Both the position numbers and the translations under genes were made by a program. A stretch of DNA of 34,125 nucleotides from Chryseolinea sp. (GTDB lineage Bacteria; Bacteroidota; Bacteroidia; Cytophagales; Cyclobacteriaceae), in NCBI GenBank assembly GCA_025923195.1, contig JAICGJ010000046.1:1-34125 (forward strand). The letters run 5' to 3'. Under the pieces are notes generated by a model. That model was given only the letters and a program-made list of their open reading frames with translations. It did not search any database and was not told the origin of the DNA. Positions 18,111 to 26,209 of the stretch are shown here, piece by piece; the stretch's first letter is position 1, and the number at the start of each line of letters is the position of its first letter.

Positions 18111-18142
18111 TTTGAGGTGGAGTAGAATTATTGCTAACTTTC
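18111..18142 (+). promoter_or_regulatory. Candidate promoter of the MASE1-like kinase gene
   Basis: TTTG (18111-18114), 20 bases, then TAACTTTC (18135-18142), one mismatch from TAnnTTTG. A start near 18149 would precede ATG 18161 and exclude the earlier start at 18131, which lies inside this element. Confidence 0.4.
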
Positions 18143-18160
18143 CGGCGGATTCCATTTCTG

Positions 18161-19831
18161 ATGCATCTCAAAACCGACGTCCGGTCCGTGTCAAATAGTG
18201 AATTGAATTCTGGCCAACGGAGATATTCATTCTTGACCTACCTCATCGTGTTTGCCATAATTCACACGGGTAGTCACATCTCATTGTTGTCGCGGCATGA
18301 TTTAAGCGTATCCGAGTTTTACCTGCCAACTGCATTATCGATCGCCCTTATACATTGGTTCGGGCCGCGAGTCATTTTACCCATCGTATATATTAATGCT
18401 GTTGGTACTTCATATCTCTGGGGTAACCCTATCGAGCGCTGGCCACTATGGTTTCTATTCGCCATTCCCGAAACACTTTTTGCATTTCTTTCATGGTACC
18501 TTTTCAGAATTGTTTATCGCGGTAAGTATTGGCTACCCAACATATATAACTTGATCTTGTTTCTTTTGCTGGGGGTAGCAATACCTTCAGTTGTTGCTGC
18601 ATTTCTATTGCAGCCCATGCTGCTGTTGACCGGCAGCCAGGATCCAGGAAATTTCTGGTCTTACGTAGCAAGTAATATTCTTAGCGAGTTCTCCACAACT
18701 TTTTGTCTCACACTTCCGGCCTTGTACTACCTGACACCATACCTAAAACAAAAAGGGCTGTTGTATGAAGCCAATCCAGAAATTGCCATGGTTAAAATGC
18801 CAGTCAGGAATGAAAAGATAGAATTGGCAATAATATTTACGGCCATGTTGGCGCTTGTATTCTTAATTGAATTTGCCCGGTTCTGGTATGTCTACGGATT
18901 CTTCTCGTTGTATATCGCAATTCGCTTGGGATTTGGACCATCTATTATTTCCAATCTTTATATTTTACTGATCACCTATGTCCTGCCTAAACTTCTCACG
19001 GGTTTTGGCAAGAACGATGTAGGAGATTTTACCGATGTCAACAGTATTTTTTTAGGAGCAAACTCGCTATTTGTGTTTGCTGCAATCACAGGACGGGTAA
19101 TCAGCGATGTGCGAATTGCTGAAACGAAATTAATGAATCAAAACGCTGAACTTGCGATAACGAATCATGAACTGGATCGATTTGTTTACAGCGTTTCGCA
19201 CGATCTCAGTGCGCCTCTTAAATCAATCTTGGGTCTCATTCACGTTAACAGAATTACACCAGACACAAGCGACTATCAAAATAGTCTTAATAGGATTGAA
19301 ACATGCGTACTTATGCTAGAGGATTTTATTTCAGAGATTCTCGACTATTCCCGGAACAAACGACAGCAGTTGAGTATTGAAAATCTTGCTTTGAAAGAAC
19401 TTTGCGACGACGTACTTGATAACCTTCACCACATGCCCAACTTTACATCCATCTCGTTCGACGTACAGTTGGAGGAACCTCATGTACGACAAGATAGAAT
19501 AAGACTTAAGATGATACTGCATAATTTATTATCGAATGCAATAACTTTTCAGAAAAAACTGGCCGACCATAAACCCTATATTAAAATTTTATCCCGAAGA
19601 GTGAGCGATGATATTCTCATTCAGGTCGAAGATAATGGTGAAGGAATAAAACCAGAACAACAGGATCTGATATTTAACATGTTTTACCGGGGAAGCATAC
19701 AATCAACAGGTTCAGGGCTCGGCTTGTACATTGCTAAAGAGGCCGCCATCAAAATAAAAGCTAGCATTAGTGTGAAATCTGAGTATGGAAAAGGATCGAT
19801 ATTTACGCTGAGCCTGAAAAATTTGGGTTGA
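18161..19831 (+). CDS. MASE1-like membrane sensor histidine kinase
   Basis: A 556-residue kinase. Its N-terminal half is a multi-helix integral domain resembling MASE1 (FYLPTALSIALIHWFGPRVI, later NIYNLILFLLLGVAIPSVVA). A short coiled coil (NAELAITNHELDRFVYS) and the kinase core follow: H347 in SVSHDLSAPLKS, N-box NLLSNAITF, DNGEGIK and GSGLGLYIAKE. The H-box region DRFVYS(A/V)SHDLSAPLKS matches the propeller kinase at 8472-12002 almost exactly, so the two cores are close paralogues. No response regulator lies nearby. ATG 18161 fits the promoter; an in-frame start at 18131 adds 10 residues. Its last 29 bases overlap the convergent GNAT gene. Confidence 0.9.
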   Translation: MHLKTDVRSVSNSELNSGQRRYSFLTYLIVFAIIHTGSHISLLSRHDLSVSEFYLPTALSIALIHWFGPRVILPIVYINAVGTSYLWGNPIERWPLWFLFAIPETLFAFLSWYLFRIVYRGKYWLPNIYNLILFLLLGVAIPSVVAAFLLQPMLLLTGSQDPGNFWSYVASNILSEFSTTFCLTLPALYYLTPYLKQKGLLYEANPEIAMVKMPVRNEKIELAIIFTAMLALVFLIEFARFWYVYGFFSLYIAIRLGFGPSIISNLYILLITYVLPKLLTGFGKNDVGDFTDVNSIFLGANSLFVFAAITGRVISDVRIAETKLMNQNAELAITNHELDRFVYSVSHDLSAPLKSILGLIHVNRITPDTSDYQNSLNRIETCVLMLEDFISEILDYSRNKRQQLSIENLALKELCDDVLDNLHHMPNFTSISFDVQLEEPHVRQDRIRLKMILHNLLSNAITFQKKLADHKPYIKILSRRVSDDILIQVEDNGEGIKPEQQDLIFNMFYRGSIQSTGSGLGLYIAKEAAIKIKASISVKSEYGKGSIFTLSLKNLG

Positions 19832-20387
19832 GGTGTCGGCTCCGGTCGATATTGTGTCTTTTATCCCATTCGTCTCTAGTAATAGTCATGTTTAATGCGA
19901 CCCATTCAATTCCATCCGTCTTTGTAAACATCTTCTTATTTGGATTAAGCGTAAATCCTGCCTTCTCATAACATTTCATACCGGACACATTCCAGTCATA
20001 AACATTAAGCTCAACCATCCGAACGCCAAGCCTCGAAAATGAATAGTACAGAAGTTCATTTATGAGGACCAATCCAAGTCCCTTTCCGCGATTTGATCTA
20101 TCACCGATAAGTACCTTGTCAAGTTTGCATATCCCATCATCCATCAAATAGATTTCAGCATGTCCAATAGTTTTGCTTTGTTCTACGTCAACAACATTGA
20201 ATGCATAACTTTTCTTGTCATCAAGATACTTTTGAAGTTGAAGGTCTGTTAATGGATAAGAAAAAACTGTTCCAGCAATGGTAATTAACAATTCTCTGCT
20301 GTCGATCCAGGAAATTAGCGTACCAAAGTCGGCCGGCGTAAACGGTTCAAGTTTAATGATGGTTGTTGTATTCTTATCTTGAATCAT
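19803..20387 (-). CDS. GNAT-family N-acetyltransferase (RimL-like)
   Basis: A 194-residue GNAT enzyme with the acetyl-CoA loop SNRGKGLGLVLINELL and the C-terminal NVSGMKCYEKAGFTLNPNKK. It resembles ribosomal-protein or small-molecule acetyltransferases, but its substrate is not readable. Its ATG overlaps the stop of the RibD-like gene by four bases (ATGA), so the two are translationally coupled. Its 3' end overlaps the convergent kinase gene by 29 bases. Confidence 0.88.
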   Translation of the reverse strand: MIQDKNTTTIIKLEPFTPADFGTLISWIDSRELLITIAGTVFSYPLTDLQLQKYLDDKKSYAFNVVDVEQSKTIGHAEIYLMDDGICKLDKVLIGDRSNRGKGLGLVLINELLYYSFSRLGVRMVELNVYDWNVSGMKCYEKAGFTLNPNKKMFTKTDGIEWVALNMTITRDEWDKRHNIDRSRHLNPNFSGSA

Positions 20388-20941
20388 GCTGTGGGTCTCT
20401 CATATTTAAATTCAACTGCTCCGGATTTACCCGCGCGGACGTGAACCAAATCCAGTTTGATGCGATGATTCACTTCTTTGAACAAGGGTGTTCCCTTGCC
20501 AAGAATTATCGGAAAAACGGCTATTCGGAATTCATCGATTAAATCTAAATTCAAGAATGTCGAGATCAAACCTGATCCTCCGTACAACCAGATGTTTTTT
20601 CCCGGCTGCTGCTTGAGGTTAGACACAAATTCGCTGATCCCTGATTTTACAAGTTTCGGCTGGCCTGGAAAATTTTCTTTCCTCGATGAGAATACATATT
20701 TAGACATGCCGTTCAGAGTGCTATAAAAATTTTTTTCAAAATCGGGGCCGTCATCGGGGGGATTGTAATTACCCCATGTTTCGTAACTTACACGTCCATA
20801 CAATACTGTATCTATTTCTTTCAGGAATTTGTTCAGGACATCTCCTGTCTCCTCATCAAATGTCAGCCAGTCTATCTCACGGTTAGGCCCTTCAATGAAG
20901 CCATCAAATGACGTCGCGAGGGACAAGATTACTCTCTTCAT
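20384..20941 (-). CDS. Dihydrofolate reductase-like / RibD C-terminal-domain protein
   Basis: A 185-residue NADPH-dependent reductase fold of the RibD/DHFR superfamily. The start is typical (MKRVILSLATSFDGFIEGPN), followed by a substrate-facing EIDWLTFDEETGD and the nucleotide-loop NIWLYGGSGLISTFL. The C-terminus carries the usual IILGKGTPLFKE. These proteins are often annotated as dihydrofolate reductases without proof. ATG 20941 is clear, and the gene is coupled by ATGA to the downstream GNAT gene. A SnoaL-like gene lies 32 bases upstream on the same strand, so all three are probably one operon. Confidence 0.88.
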   Translation of the reverse strand: MKRVILSLATSFDGFIEGPNREIDWLTFDEETGDVLNKFLKEIDTVLYGRVSYETWGNYNPPDDGPDFEKNFYSTLNGMSKYVFSSRKENFPGQPKLVKSGISEFVSNLKQQPGKNIWLYGGSGLISTFLNLDLIDEFRIAVFPIILGKGTPLFKEVNHRIKLDLVHVRAGKSGAVEFKYERPTA

Positions 20942-20973
20942 TTAACTCTCCTTCCTGTTAAAATTTTCTTAAG

Positions 20974-21369
20974 TTAACTGATGTCCGTCAATTCAATCAC
21001 CTTATCGTCTTTGAACTTAAAGACTGATTTTCCTTTAAGATTTATTTCATAGCCTGCCTTCAAACTATTGGGAAAGTCAGACGCCAAAACAGCACTATAG
21101 TCAATTTCAACTTCCGTACAGTCCCCATAGTGTTTGAATGAGACAACTGATTGCTTCCGTGCTGAAAATAGATTCAGCGCCTGCTCCGCCTGTCTTTTGA
21201 AGTCGGATAGTCCAGCAAGTACAATATTGCTTTGGCCTCCCGAAATATTCTCGAATCTTATCGCAGGATCGAAGTCGGTCACCATCTTCTCTACATCAAA
21301 GCCATTGTAGCCGGAAACATAGTTTTGTATTATCGACTCTCTTTCTTTAGCGTTTCGAATCGCACTCAT
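20974..21369 (-). CDS. SnoaL/NTF2-like domain protein
   Basis: A 131-residue cone-shaped alpha/beta-barrel protein of the NTF2/SnoaL-like superfamily. The N-terminal helices (NAKERESIIQNYVSGYNGFD) lead to the sheet (ALFSARKQSVVSFKHYGDCT has the family feel, and KSVFKFKDDKVIELTDIS closes it). Members are enzymes or ligand-binding proteins; no active residues can be assigned here. It is the first gene of the probable operon with the RibD-like and GNAT genes. Confidence 0.75.
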   Translation of the reverse strand: MSAIRNAKERESIIQNYVSGYNGFDVEKMVTDFDPAIRFENISGGQSNIVLAGLSDFKRQAEQALNLFSARKQSVVSFKHYGDCTEVEIDYSAVLASDFPNSLKAGYEINLKGKSVFKFKDDKVIELTDIS

Positions 21370-21500
21370 CTTCTAAGGATTTTTTTTACATGTAGGGTCG
21401 CCTGCAGGTACAAAGGTGACATAGTTGGGACGACCTTTCCTATAATTGTTTGAAGCATCAACATGGGAAAACAAGGCTAATTCTAAAAAGTTTTAATCTC

Positions 21501-23003
21501 TTATTTGACATCGTCTTGCAGAGTGGCTTCTACCTCTTTCAACTCATCCTTGAAATATTGTTCATCCGGCGCAAGCTCTATAGCTCTACGCAGATTTAAT
21601 ATTGCTAATTCGCGATTGCCCGATCGCCCGTATGCAATACCCAAGTGAGCGTAGGCATAGGGTGAGTCAGGATGAAGCTCAAGATTAAATTTAAATATCT
21701 CCACTGCCGTTCTGAACACCTTCTGGTCTAATAAGAGATATCCCGGGTATGTCATAGCTCCCTCGTCTTCTTTCCAAAGGTAATATCGGCGCTTCGTGGT
21801 ATCTTGTTCCGTATCGTGATAAAAGGACTTTGCCTCTTCTAGCCCATCTTTGACCAGCACCTCTGCAAAGTCAATTCCAATTTGTCTTTTTACGATGCCA
21901 GGTTCCTGCCCCAAAACCAAATCGAGCACCGCGTGAGCGATGTCCCTACTCTGACACAATTCATAGTTGCATGCCACCATCACCGATATATTTTTCTCGG
22001 GCACCAGGAGTAAAAAACTTCTGAATCCAGTATCTCCTCCGCTATGAGTGACAGTTTTAAATCCCTTATATTCGTTTAAAAACCAACTCATTCCAACGGC
22101 AGGTTTGTCGGTGAGATTGACCGAGTTGGTCCATAGTAAATAATAGGAAGAATCAGCAAGAATTTGAATATCCTTATAGACTCCGCGATGCAAGTGAGCC
22201 TTTGCGTAGTTGATCATTTCGATGACATTTGAATTCAGCGTGCTGCTGGGTGCGTGGATCCTGTTATAGGGATAGACATCGCTCACAATCGCCTTACCAG
22301 CCCATACATGTCCACTCACGCGAAGTGAGTCGGGGATTTCCGGATAAATAAAACTACTGTGGTACATCTCTAACGGCTCCAGGATATTATTCTTTACATA
22401 CGTTTCGAAGGGCATTCCGGAGACGTTGGTAATTACGACACCCAATATTTCATAGGCTGTATTGCTATAAGACCAATCCCTGCCTGGCACGAAAAGCATC
22501 TCATCGTGTTCCAGGCTGCGAACGTACCTTTCTGGCGCACCATCGTCATTCTGCGGTTTATCCCATTGGTAATCCTGCACGTCGCTTATCCCGGAAGTAT
22601 GATTCAACATTTGCTTTATCGTGATCTCCTGATACTGATCTCCCTTTTGCTTAAAATAAGGAATGTAGGTAATCACTTTTTCATCAAGATTGATTTTTTC
22701 TTCTTCAACTAGCTGTAAAATAGCCGTCGCCACGAATGTCTTTGATACAGACGCCCAGTGAAAATTATAGGAAGGCTTCATGGGCTCCCTGCTTGAGACG
22801 CTCCTAAAGCCAAATGACCCGGTATACAGCACGGTGTCGTTTCGCGTAGCAGCGACAGCCAGGCCAACAATTTGCTGCCTGTCAACTAATTCGGACAGAT
22901 AGGAATCAACCATCTTTCTTACTTTTGAATCCGGCGTGTGGCGACCAGGTTGACTACATCCGATAACAAAGAAAACCAGCAGTGTATAAATGAAGTATCT
23001 CAT
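21501..23003 (-). CDS. Serine beta-lactamase-like lipoprotein with C-terminal TPR
   Basis: A 500-residue exported lipoprotein. The leader ends in a lipobox with C16 (VIGC). The class C/PBP-like catalytic signatures are all visible: SxxK as S85-V-S-K88 in WASVSKTF, YxN as Y179-S-N181 in WSYSNTAYE, and the third motif HSGG at about 320. The protein therefore should acylate on S85. The C-terminal part (about 430-495) is a tetratricopeptide-like module (YAYAHLGIAYGRSGNRELAI) absent from plain beta-lactamases. The function may be peptidase, esterase or beta-lactam hydrolase. It is on its own strand unit: the SnoaL-like gene begins 131 bases downstream. Confidence 0.92.
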   Translation of the reverse strand: MRYFIYTLLVFFVIGCSQPGRHTPDSKVRKMVDSYLSELVDRQQIVGLAVAATRNDTVLYTGSFGFRSVSSREPMKPSYNFHWASVSKTFVATAILQLVEEEKINLDEKVITYIPYFKQKGDQYQEITIKQMLNHTSGISDVQDYQWDKPQNDDGAPERYVRSLEHDEMLFVPGRDWSYSNTAYEILGVVITNVSGMPFETYVKNNILEPLEMYHSSFIYPEIPDSLRVSGHVWAGKAIVSDVYPYNRIHAPSSTLNSNVIEMINYAKAHLHRGVYKDIQILADSSYYLLWTNSVNLTDKPAVGMSWFLNEYKGFKTVTHSGGDTGFRSFLLLVPEKNISVMVACNYELCQSRDIAHAVLDLVLGQEPGIVKRQIGIDFAEVLVKDGLEEAKSFYHDTEQDTTKRRYYLWKEDEGAMTYPGYLLLDQKVFRTAVEIFKFNLELHPDSPYAYAHLGIAYGRSGNRELAILNLRRAIELAPDEQYFKDELKEVEATLQDDVK

Positions 23004-23063
23004 TCGTATGTTGACTTTAATGATGTCACTGAACTGACGTGGGAATTTAAGTCACATTAATGC

Positions 23064-24068
23064 TTAGCCCTGATATTTCTGGGGTGCCTTTCCCGTCCAC
23101 CGCTTAAATGCACGCGAGAAGGCGCTAAGTTCATTGTAACCTAAAATAGCCGAAATTTCTTTGATCTGATGTTTGCCGGATTCAAGATAATGAATGGCAA
23201 GGGATTTTCTAACGGAGTCTGCTAATTGTTGGAATGTGACGGATTCTTCCTGGAGCCGGCGTTGGAGGCTGCGCGGCGACATGTTGAAATTTCCTGCGAC
23301 GTCTTCCAAAGAAAGAATGCCCAGGTAAGAATTTTTCATCAGGTAATCCATAATCTTTACCTGAAATGCGATAGAAGCGGGGGTACCTTCTGTCGAAGAT
23401 TGGCTCACCTTCTGAAGCAATAATTGCTGCACCTCGTAGTTGGCCGTGAGAATTGGTTCGTCCCAATACCGGTTGCTAAATTCAAGAGTATAATTTGATT
23501 TCTTTGTCACTGGCTTGCAGCGAAGGACTCGTTCGTATTCTTTGATATTGCTCAACTTATAGGGATATTCGACAGTTTCCGGATGAATTTTCTGCAGCAC
23601 GAAGCCATTCATTTCATGTACGGCAAAGACCATCAGGAGGTCGGCAATTTGTCGGGCGACGAAATCGTCCTGATTAAAGCTGGTCGGGATAAGCTGGATG
23701 GAAAAACTTTTTTGACGCCTTTTTACATCCATTATAAATAAATTAGTAACGGCAGGGGTAAACGACGCGGCAATCCTGACTGCCTCACCGACTGTCTCGC
23801 TGCTCTTGATGATTTCCCCCACGGCACCAAGGGCTGCAAGCTGTAGAGACTCTCCGAAATGCAAACCAAACAAGGGGTCGTCGCAAAGGTGGCTTGCGTT
23901 CTTCCAAAGGTCAGCGCTCTGTTTTGCAGAGATGGTGGTGTTGTTTATTTTCTTAAGGGCTTCCAGATCAATTCCGGAAAGATGGCACAACCTTTCGGCA
24001 GAAACCCCGCGCTGCACGGCGTAAGCCAATAGGCTTAGAACAAATTGCCTTTGTTGTTCATCCATCAT
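23064..24068 (-). CDS. AraC-family transcriptional regulator (Arabinose_bd-type N-terminus)
   Basis: A 334-residue regulator. Residues about 10-190 form the alpha-beta Arabinose_bd-like sensing domain seen in OruR/VirF-like members (LCHLSGIDLEALKKINNTT, then DPLFGLHFGESLQLAALGAV). Residues about 235-330 hold the two helix-turn-helix units of an AraC DNA-binding domain (SLEDVAGNFNMSPRSLQRRL and QIKEISAILGYNELSAFSRA, ending in WTGKAPQKYQG). It lies downstream of a small membrane protein on the same strand, with a hairpin between them. A matching direct repeat lies upstream of that membrane protein gene. Two adjacent ATGs (24068 and 24065) are possible starts. Confidence 0.92.
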   Translation of the reverse strand: MMDEQQRQFVLSLLAYAVQRGVSAERLCHLSGIDLEALKKINNTTISAKQSADLWKNASHLCDDPLFGLHFGESLQLAALGAVGEIIKSSETVGEAVRIAASFTPAVTNLFIMDVKRRQKSFSIQLIPTSFNQDDFVARQIADLLMVFAVHEMNGFVLQKIHPETVEYPYKLSNIKEYERVLRCKPVTKKSNYTLEFSNRYWDEPILTANYEVQQLLLQKVSQSSTEGTPASIAFQVKIMDYLMKNSYLGILSLEDVAGNFNMSPRSLQRRLQEESVTFQQLADSVRKSLAIHYLESGKHQIKEISAILGYNELSAFSRAFKRWTGKAPQKYQG

Positions 24069-24098
24069 GTAAAAATATGATTAGTAAAGACAAATAGA

Positions 24099-24134
24099 GC
24101 CCGCACACCAAGGGTGAGTTTTTGTTGTGCGGGC
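24099..24134 (-). terminator. Hairpin between membrane-protein gene and AraC gene
   Basis: GCCCGCACA (24099-24107) and TGTGCGGGC (24126-24134) form a perfect 9-bp stem around an 18-base loop. It lies between the stop of the 24148-24531 gene and the AraC start. The following minus-strand sequence is only partly T-rich (CTCTATTTG), so it is a moderate terminator or an mRNA-processing hairpin. Confidence 0.5.
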
Positions 24135-24147
24135 ATCTCAATGTGTC

Positions 24148-24531
24148 TCACTTTGTCAGTGTTAGCTTTTTCAATCCATTTGCCTGCAGATAAGCCATCA
24201 AAGCAACCCATCCGGCAACTGCGGCAATCGCTAAATAGCCGACGATCGATAACCCAAACATTTGGAGTACAACAACAGCTACGCTTGTGACTACCCACAG
24301 TACGTCGAGCATAACAATAAAGCGGACGGCTGCTTCACCAATTGGCTTTGACCGGCTGACGATTCCCACGATCCCAGCAAATACGACAAGGAAAATACCG
24401 ACCCCAACAATGGCTGAAATCCCACTCACTCCGAAAATAGTTGCAATAGTGGCTGGAAATAAAATCAATCCCAGACCCGTTGCTCCCGAACTGACCGCGT
24501 TGAGGAGCAGAACATTTTTTAGTGCTGTCAT
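24148..24531 (-). CDS. Small four-helix membrane protein
   Basis: A 127-residue protein with about four hydrophobic helices (ISAIVGVGIFLVVFAGIVGI, then FIVMLDVLWVVTSVAVVVLQ, and YLAIAAVAGWVALMAYLQ). I see no catalytic residues and do not know the family. ATG 24531 lies 30 bases after a TAATTTTG box and 60-97 bases after the direct repeat likely bound by the downstream AraC regulator. It may therefore be that regulator's target, and the two genes may be partly co-transcribed across the hairpin at 24099-24134. Confidence 0.75.
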   Translation of the reverse strand: MTALKNVLLLNAVSSGATGLGLILFPATIATIFGVSGISAIVGVGIFLVVFAGIVGIVSRSKPIGEAAVRFIVMLDVLWVVTSVAVVVLQMFGLSIVGYLAIAAVAGWVALMAYLQANGLKKLTLTK

Positions 24532-24560
24532 AAGATATTCGTTTGATGTGATTAATGAAA

Positions 24561-24568
24561 CAAAATTA
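24561..24568 (-). promoter_or_regulatory. -7 element upstream of the small membrane protein
   Basis: TAATTTTG on the minus strand matches TAnnTTTG exactly, 30 bases before ATG 24531. No clear TTTG -33 box is visible, as expected for a promoter needing an activator at the adjacent direct repeat. Confidence 0.5.
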
Positions 24569-24590
24569 GCGCTGGCACCATGCGCGATAG

Positions 24591-24628
24591 TTACCTTACT
24601 ACGACATGCGCTTACCTTTTCACGACAT
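24591..24628. promoter_or_regulatory. AraC-type direct-repeat operator, period 21 bp
   Basis: TTACCTTACTACGACAT (24591-24607) and TTACCTTTTCACGACAT (24612-24628) match at 14 of 17 positions, with both 7-base ends identical. The units are exactly 21 bp apart, two DNA turns. On the minus strand they read ATGTCGT-N3-AAGGTAA and lie 23-60 bp upstream of the -7 box, the usual position for an AraC activator. Confidence 0.6.
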
Positions 24629-24658
24629 TGAATTATGGCGGTTCACAGCATATACCAC

Positions 24659-25561
24659 TCAAGAATCTTGAAACACTTTAACAACAACATTTCCTTTCTT
24701 GTGGAATTTCTCGACGTAAGCATGGGCTTCTCTAATTTGTTCGAGCGTGTATGTTCTGTCTATCACTGTCCGGAGGTTACCGGATTCAATTAATTTCTTC
24801 AATACCAATAGATCATCTGGACTCTTCTTCGGCGAACCTTCAACAGAAACGTATTTTCCATTCGGTTTCATCACATTTCTGCACGATGCCTTAGAAATTT
24901 TTCCCACGGCATCCAGAATTACATCAAACTGTAATTTCATTGTCAAAAAATCTTCTTTGGTGTAATCTATAACCCTATCTGCGCCAAGTGATTTTACGAG
25001 ATCCACATTTGAAGTGCTGCATACAGCTGTAACACTGGCTCCAAAATACTTGGCCAACTGCACAGCGAACGTACCAACGCTCCCTGATGCTCCATAAATA
25101 AGCACGTGGTCATCAGATTTTGTGCCTGACTGTTTCAAAAGCCGCAGGGCCGTGAGGCCACCAATTGGAACTGTCGCTGCTTCATCGAATGTCATATTGA
25201 AAGGCTTAATAGCAATGACATCGTTTTCGGGAAGGCAACGGTATTCGGCATACGCCCCAAACTTAAATCCGCAAGACGCAAAAACGCTGTCGCCTTTCTT
25301 GAACGATTTAACATTTTTACCTGCTTCTTCAACTACTCCCGCCAGTTCAAATCCCAGTATTTTTACTTTCGTTGGTTTGAATAAACCCCCAAAAATTCTA
25401 ACTAGAAATGGATCGGCTTTGCGCATACGCCAGTCTCCTGCAGTCACAGATGTCGAATATACTTTTATCAAGACTTCATTGTCTTGAGGCGTTGGCTTTC
25501 TGACATCCCTTATTTCCAGTACGTCGGGCGTTCCATATTTTTCATAAACAACCGCTTTCAT
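24659..25561 (-). CDS. MDR-family NAD(P)-dependent oxidoreductase (quinone reductase-like)
   Basis: A 300-residue zinc-independent medium-chain dehydrogenase/reductase of the quinone oxidoreductase group. The N-terminal GroES-like domain ([20 protein letters not shown]) precedes the nucleotide fold with a clear [19 protein letters not shown] motif, followed by [13 protein letters not shown]. The C-terminus ([20 protein letters not shown]) is standard. No structural zinc Cys cluster is seen. ATG 25561 starts the usual MKAVVY; TTG at 25579 adds six residues. A GNAT gene lies 45 bases upstream on the same strand. Confidence 0.93.
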   Translation of the reverse strand: MKAVVYEKYGTPDVLEIRDVRKPTPQDNEVLIKVYSTSVTAGDWRMRKADPFLVRIFGGLFKPTKVKILGFELAGVVEEAGKNVKSFKKGDSVFASCGFKFGAYAEYRCLPENDVIAIKPFNMTFDEAATVPIGGLTALRLLKQSGTKSDDHVLIYGASGSVGTFAVQLAKYFGASVTAVCSTSNVDLVKSLGADRVIDYTKEDFLTMKLQFDVILDAVGKISKASCRNVMKPNGKYVSVEGSPKKSPDDLLVLKKLIESGNLRTVIDRTYTLEQIREAHAYVEKFHKKGNVVVKVFQDS

Positions 25562-25606
25562 TATAAATGGGTTATTCAATAATCATTCATAACTGCATTT
25601 CGAATT

Positions 25607-26149
25607 CTATATTTTACAAGTCATCACATGTCTCCGTGTTCCTGCTTTTTTCACAAAATTGAATCCAGCTTTCTCAAATGTGCTTACAAAGCCCATAAAC
25701 CTATAACTCGGAGAGTCGGGCTCGACAGGATAGGCCTCCACATACTTTGCTCCATTTTTCTTCGCATACTTCTTAGCGTTCTCGATAAGTTGGTCAACAA
25801 GGCCTTGATTTCTAAACTCCCGCTTAATAAAGAAACATGCGATGGACCATACTTTATCAAGATCTTCTTTGCCGCCCAGCCGTTGATACGTTTCCCTGGG
25901 CGCGACCGAACACCAGGCAATTGCCACATCCTCTACGTATGCCAATAGCCCGATTGGGGTTTCTGTCTGAACTCGTTTCTTTATGAATTTCTTTCTACTT
26001 GGCGACGTATTATTTTTTAGCTCCTCCTTTGTCATCCGCCAGGCCATACACCAGCAATAACTTGGTGCTCCCTTCGACTTAAAGAGGCGTTCGAAGTCGC
26101 TCCAGGTTGTTTTATCAACCGGTTTTATTGTGATGCCGTTGCTTGCCAC
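25607..26149 (-). CDS. GNAT-family N-acetyltransferase
   Basis: A 180-residue GNAT protein with a GTG start at 26149. It carries a Cys/Trp-rich motif, PSYCWCMAWRMTKEEL, near residue 30. A central strand (VWSIACFFIKREFRNQGLVD, with the RNQGL acetyl-CoA loop) and a C-terminal FMGFVSTFEKAGFNFVKK follow. The substrate is unknown. It lies 45 bases upstream of the MDR gene on the same strand. Confidence 0.88.
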   Translation of the reverse strand: MASNGITIKPVDKTTWSDFERLFKSKGAPSYCWCMAWRMTKEELKNNTSPSRKKFIKKRVQTETPIGLLAYVEDVAIAWCSVAPRETYQRLGGKEDLDKVWSIACFFIKREFRNQGLVDQLIENAKKYAKKNGAKYVEAYPVEPDSPSYRFMGFVSTFEKAGFNFVKKAGTRRHVMTCKI

Positions 26150-26209
26150 AATAAGAAAAATATTTTTTTATTTCGAATAATTATGATCACTATGATCTAA
26201 GCACAGTCC

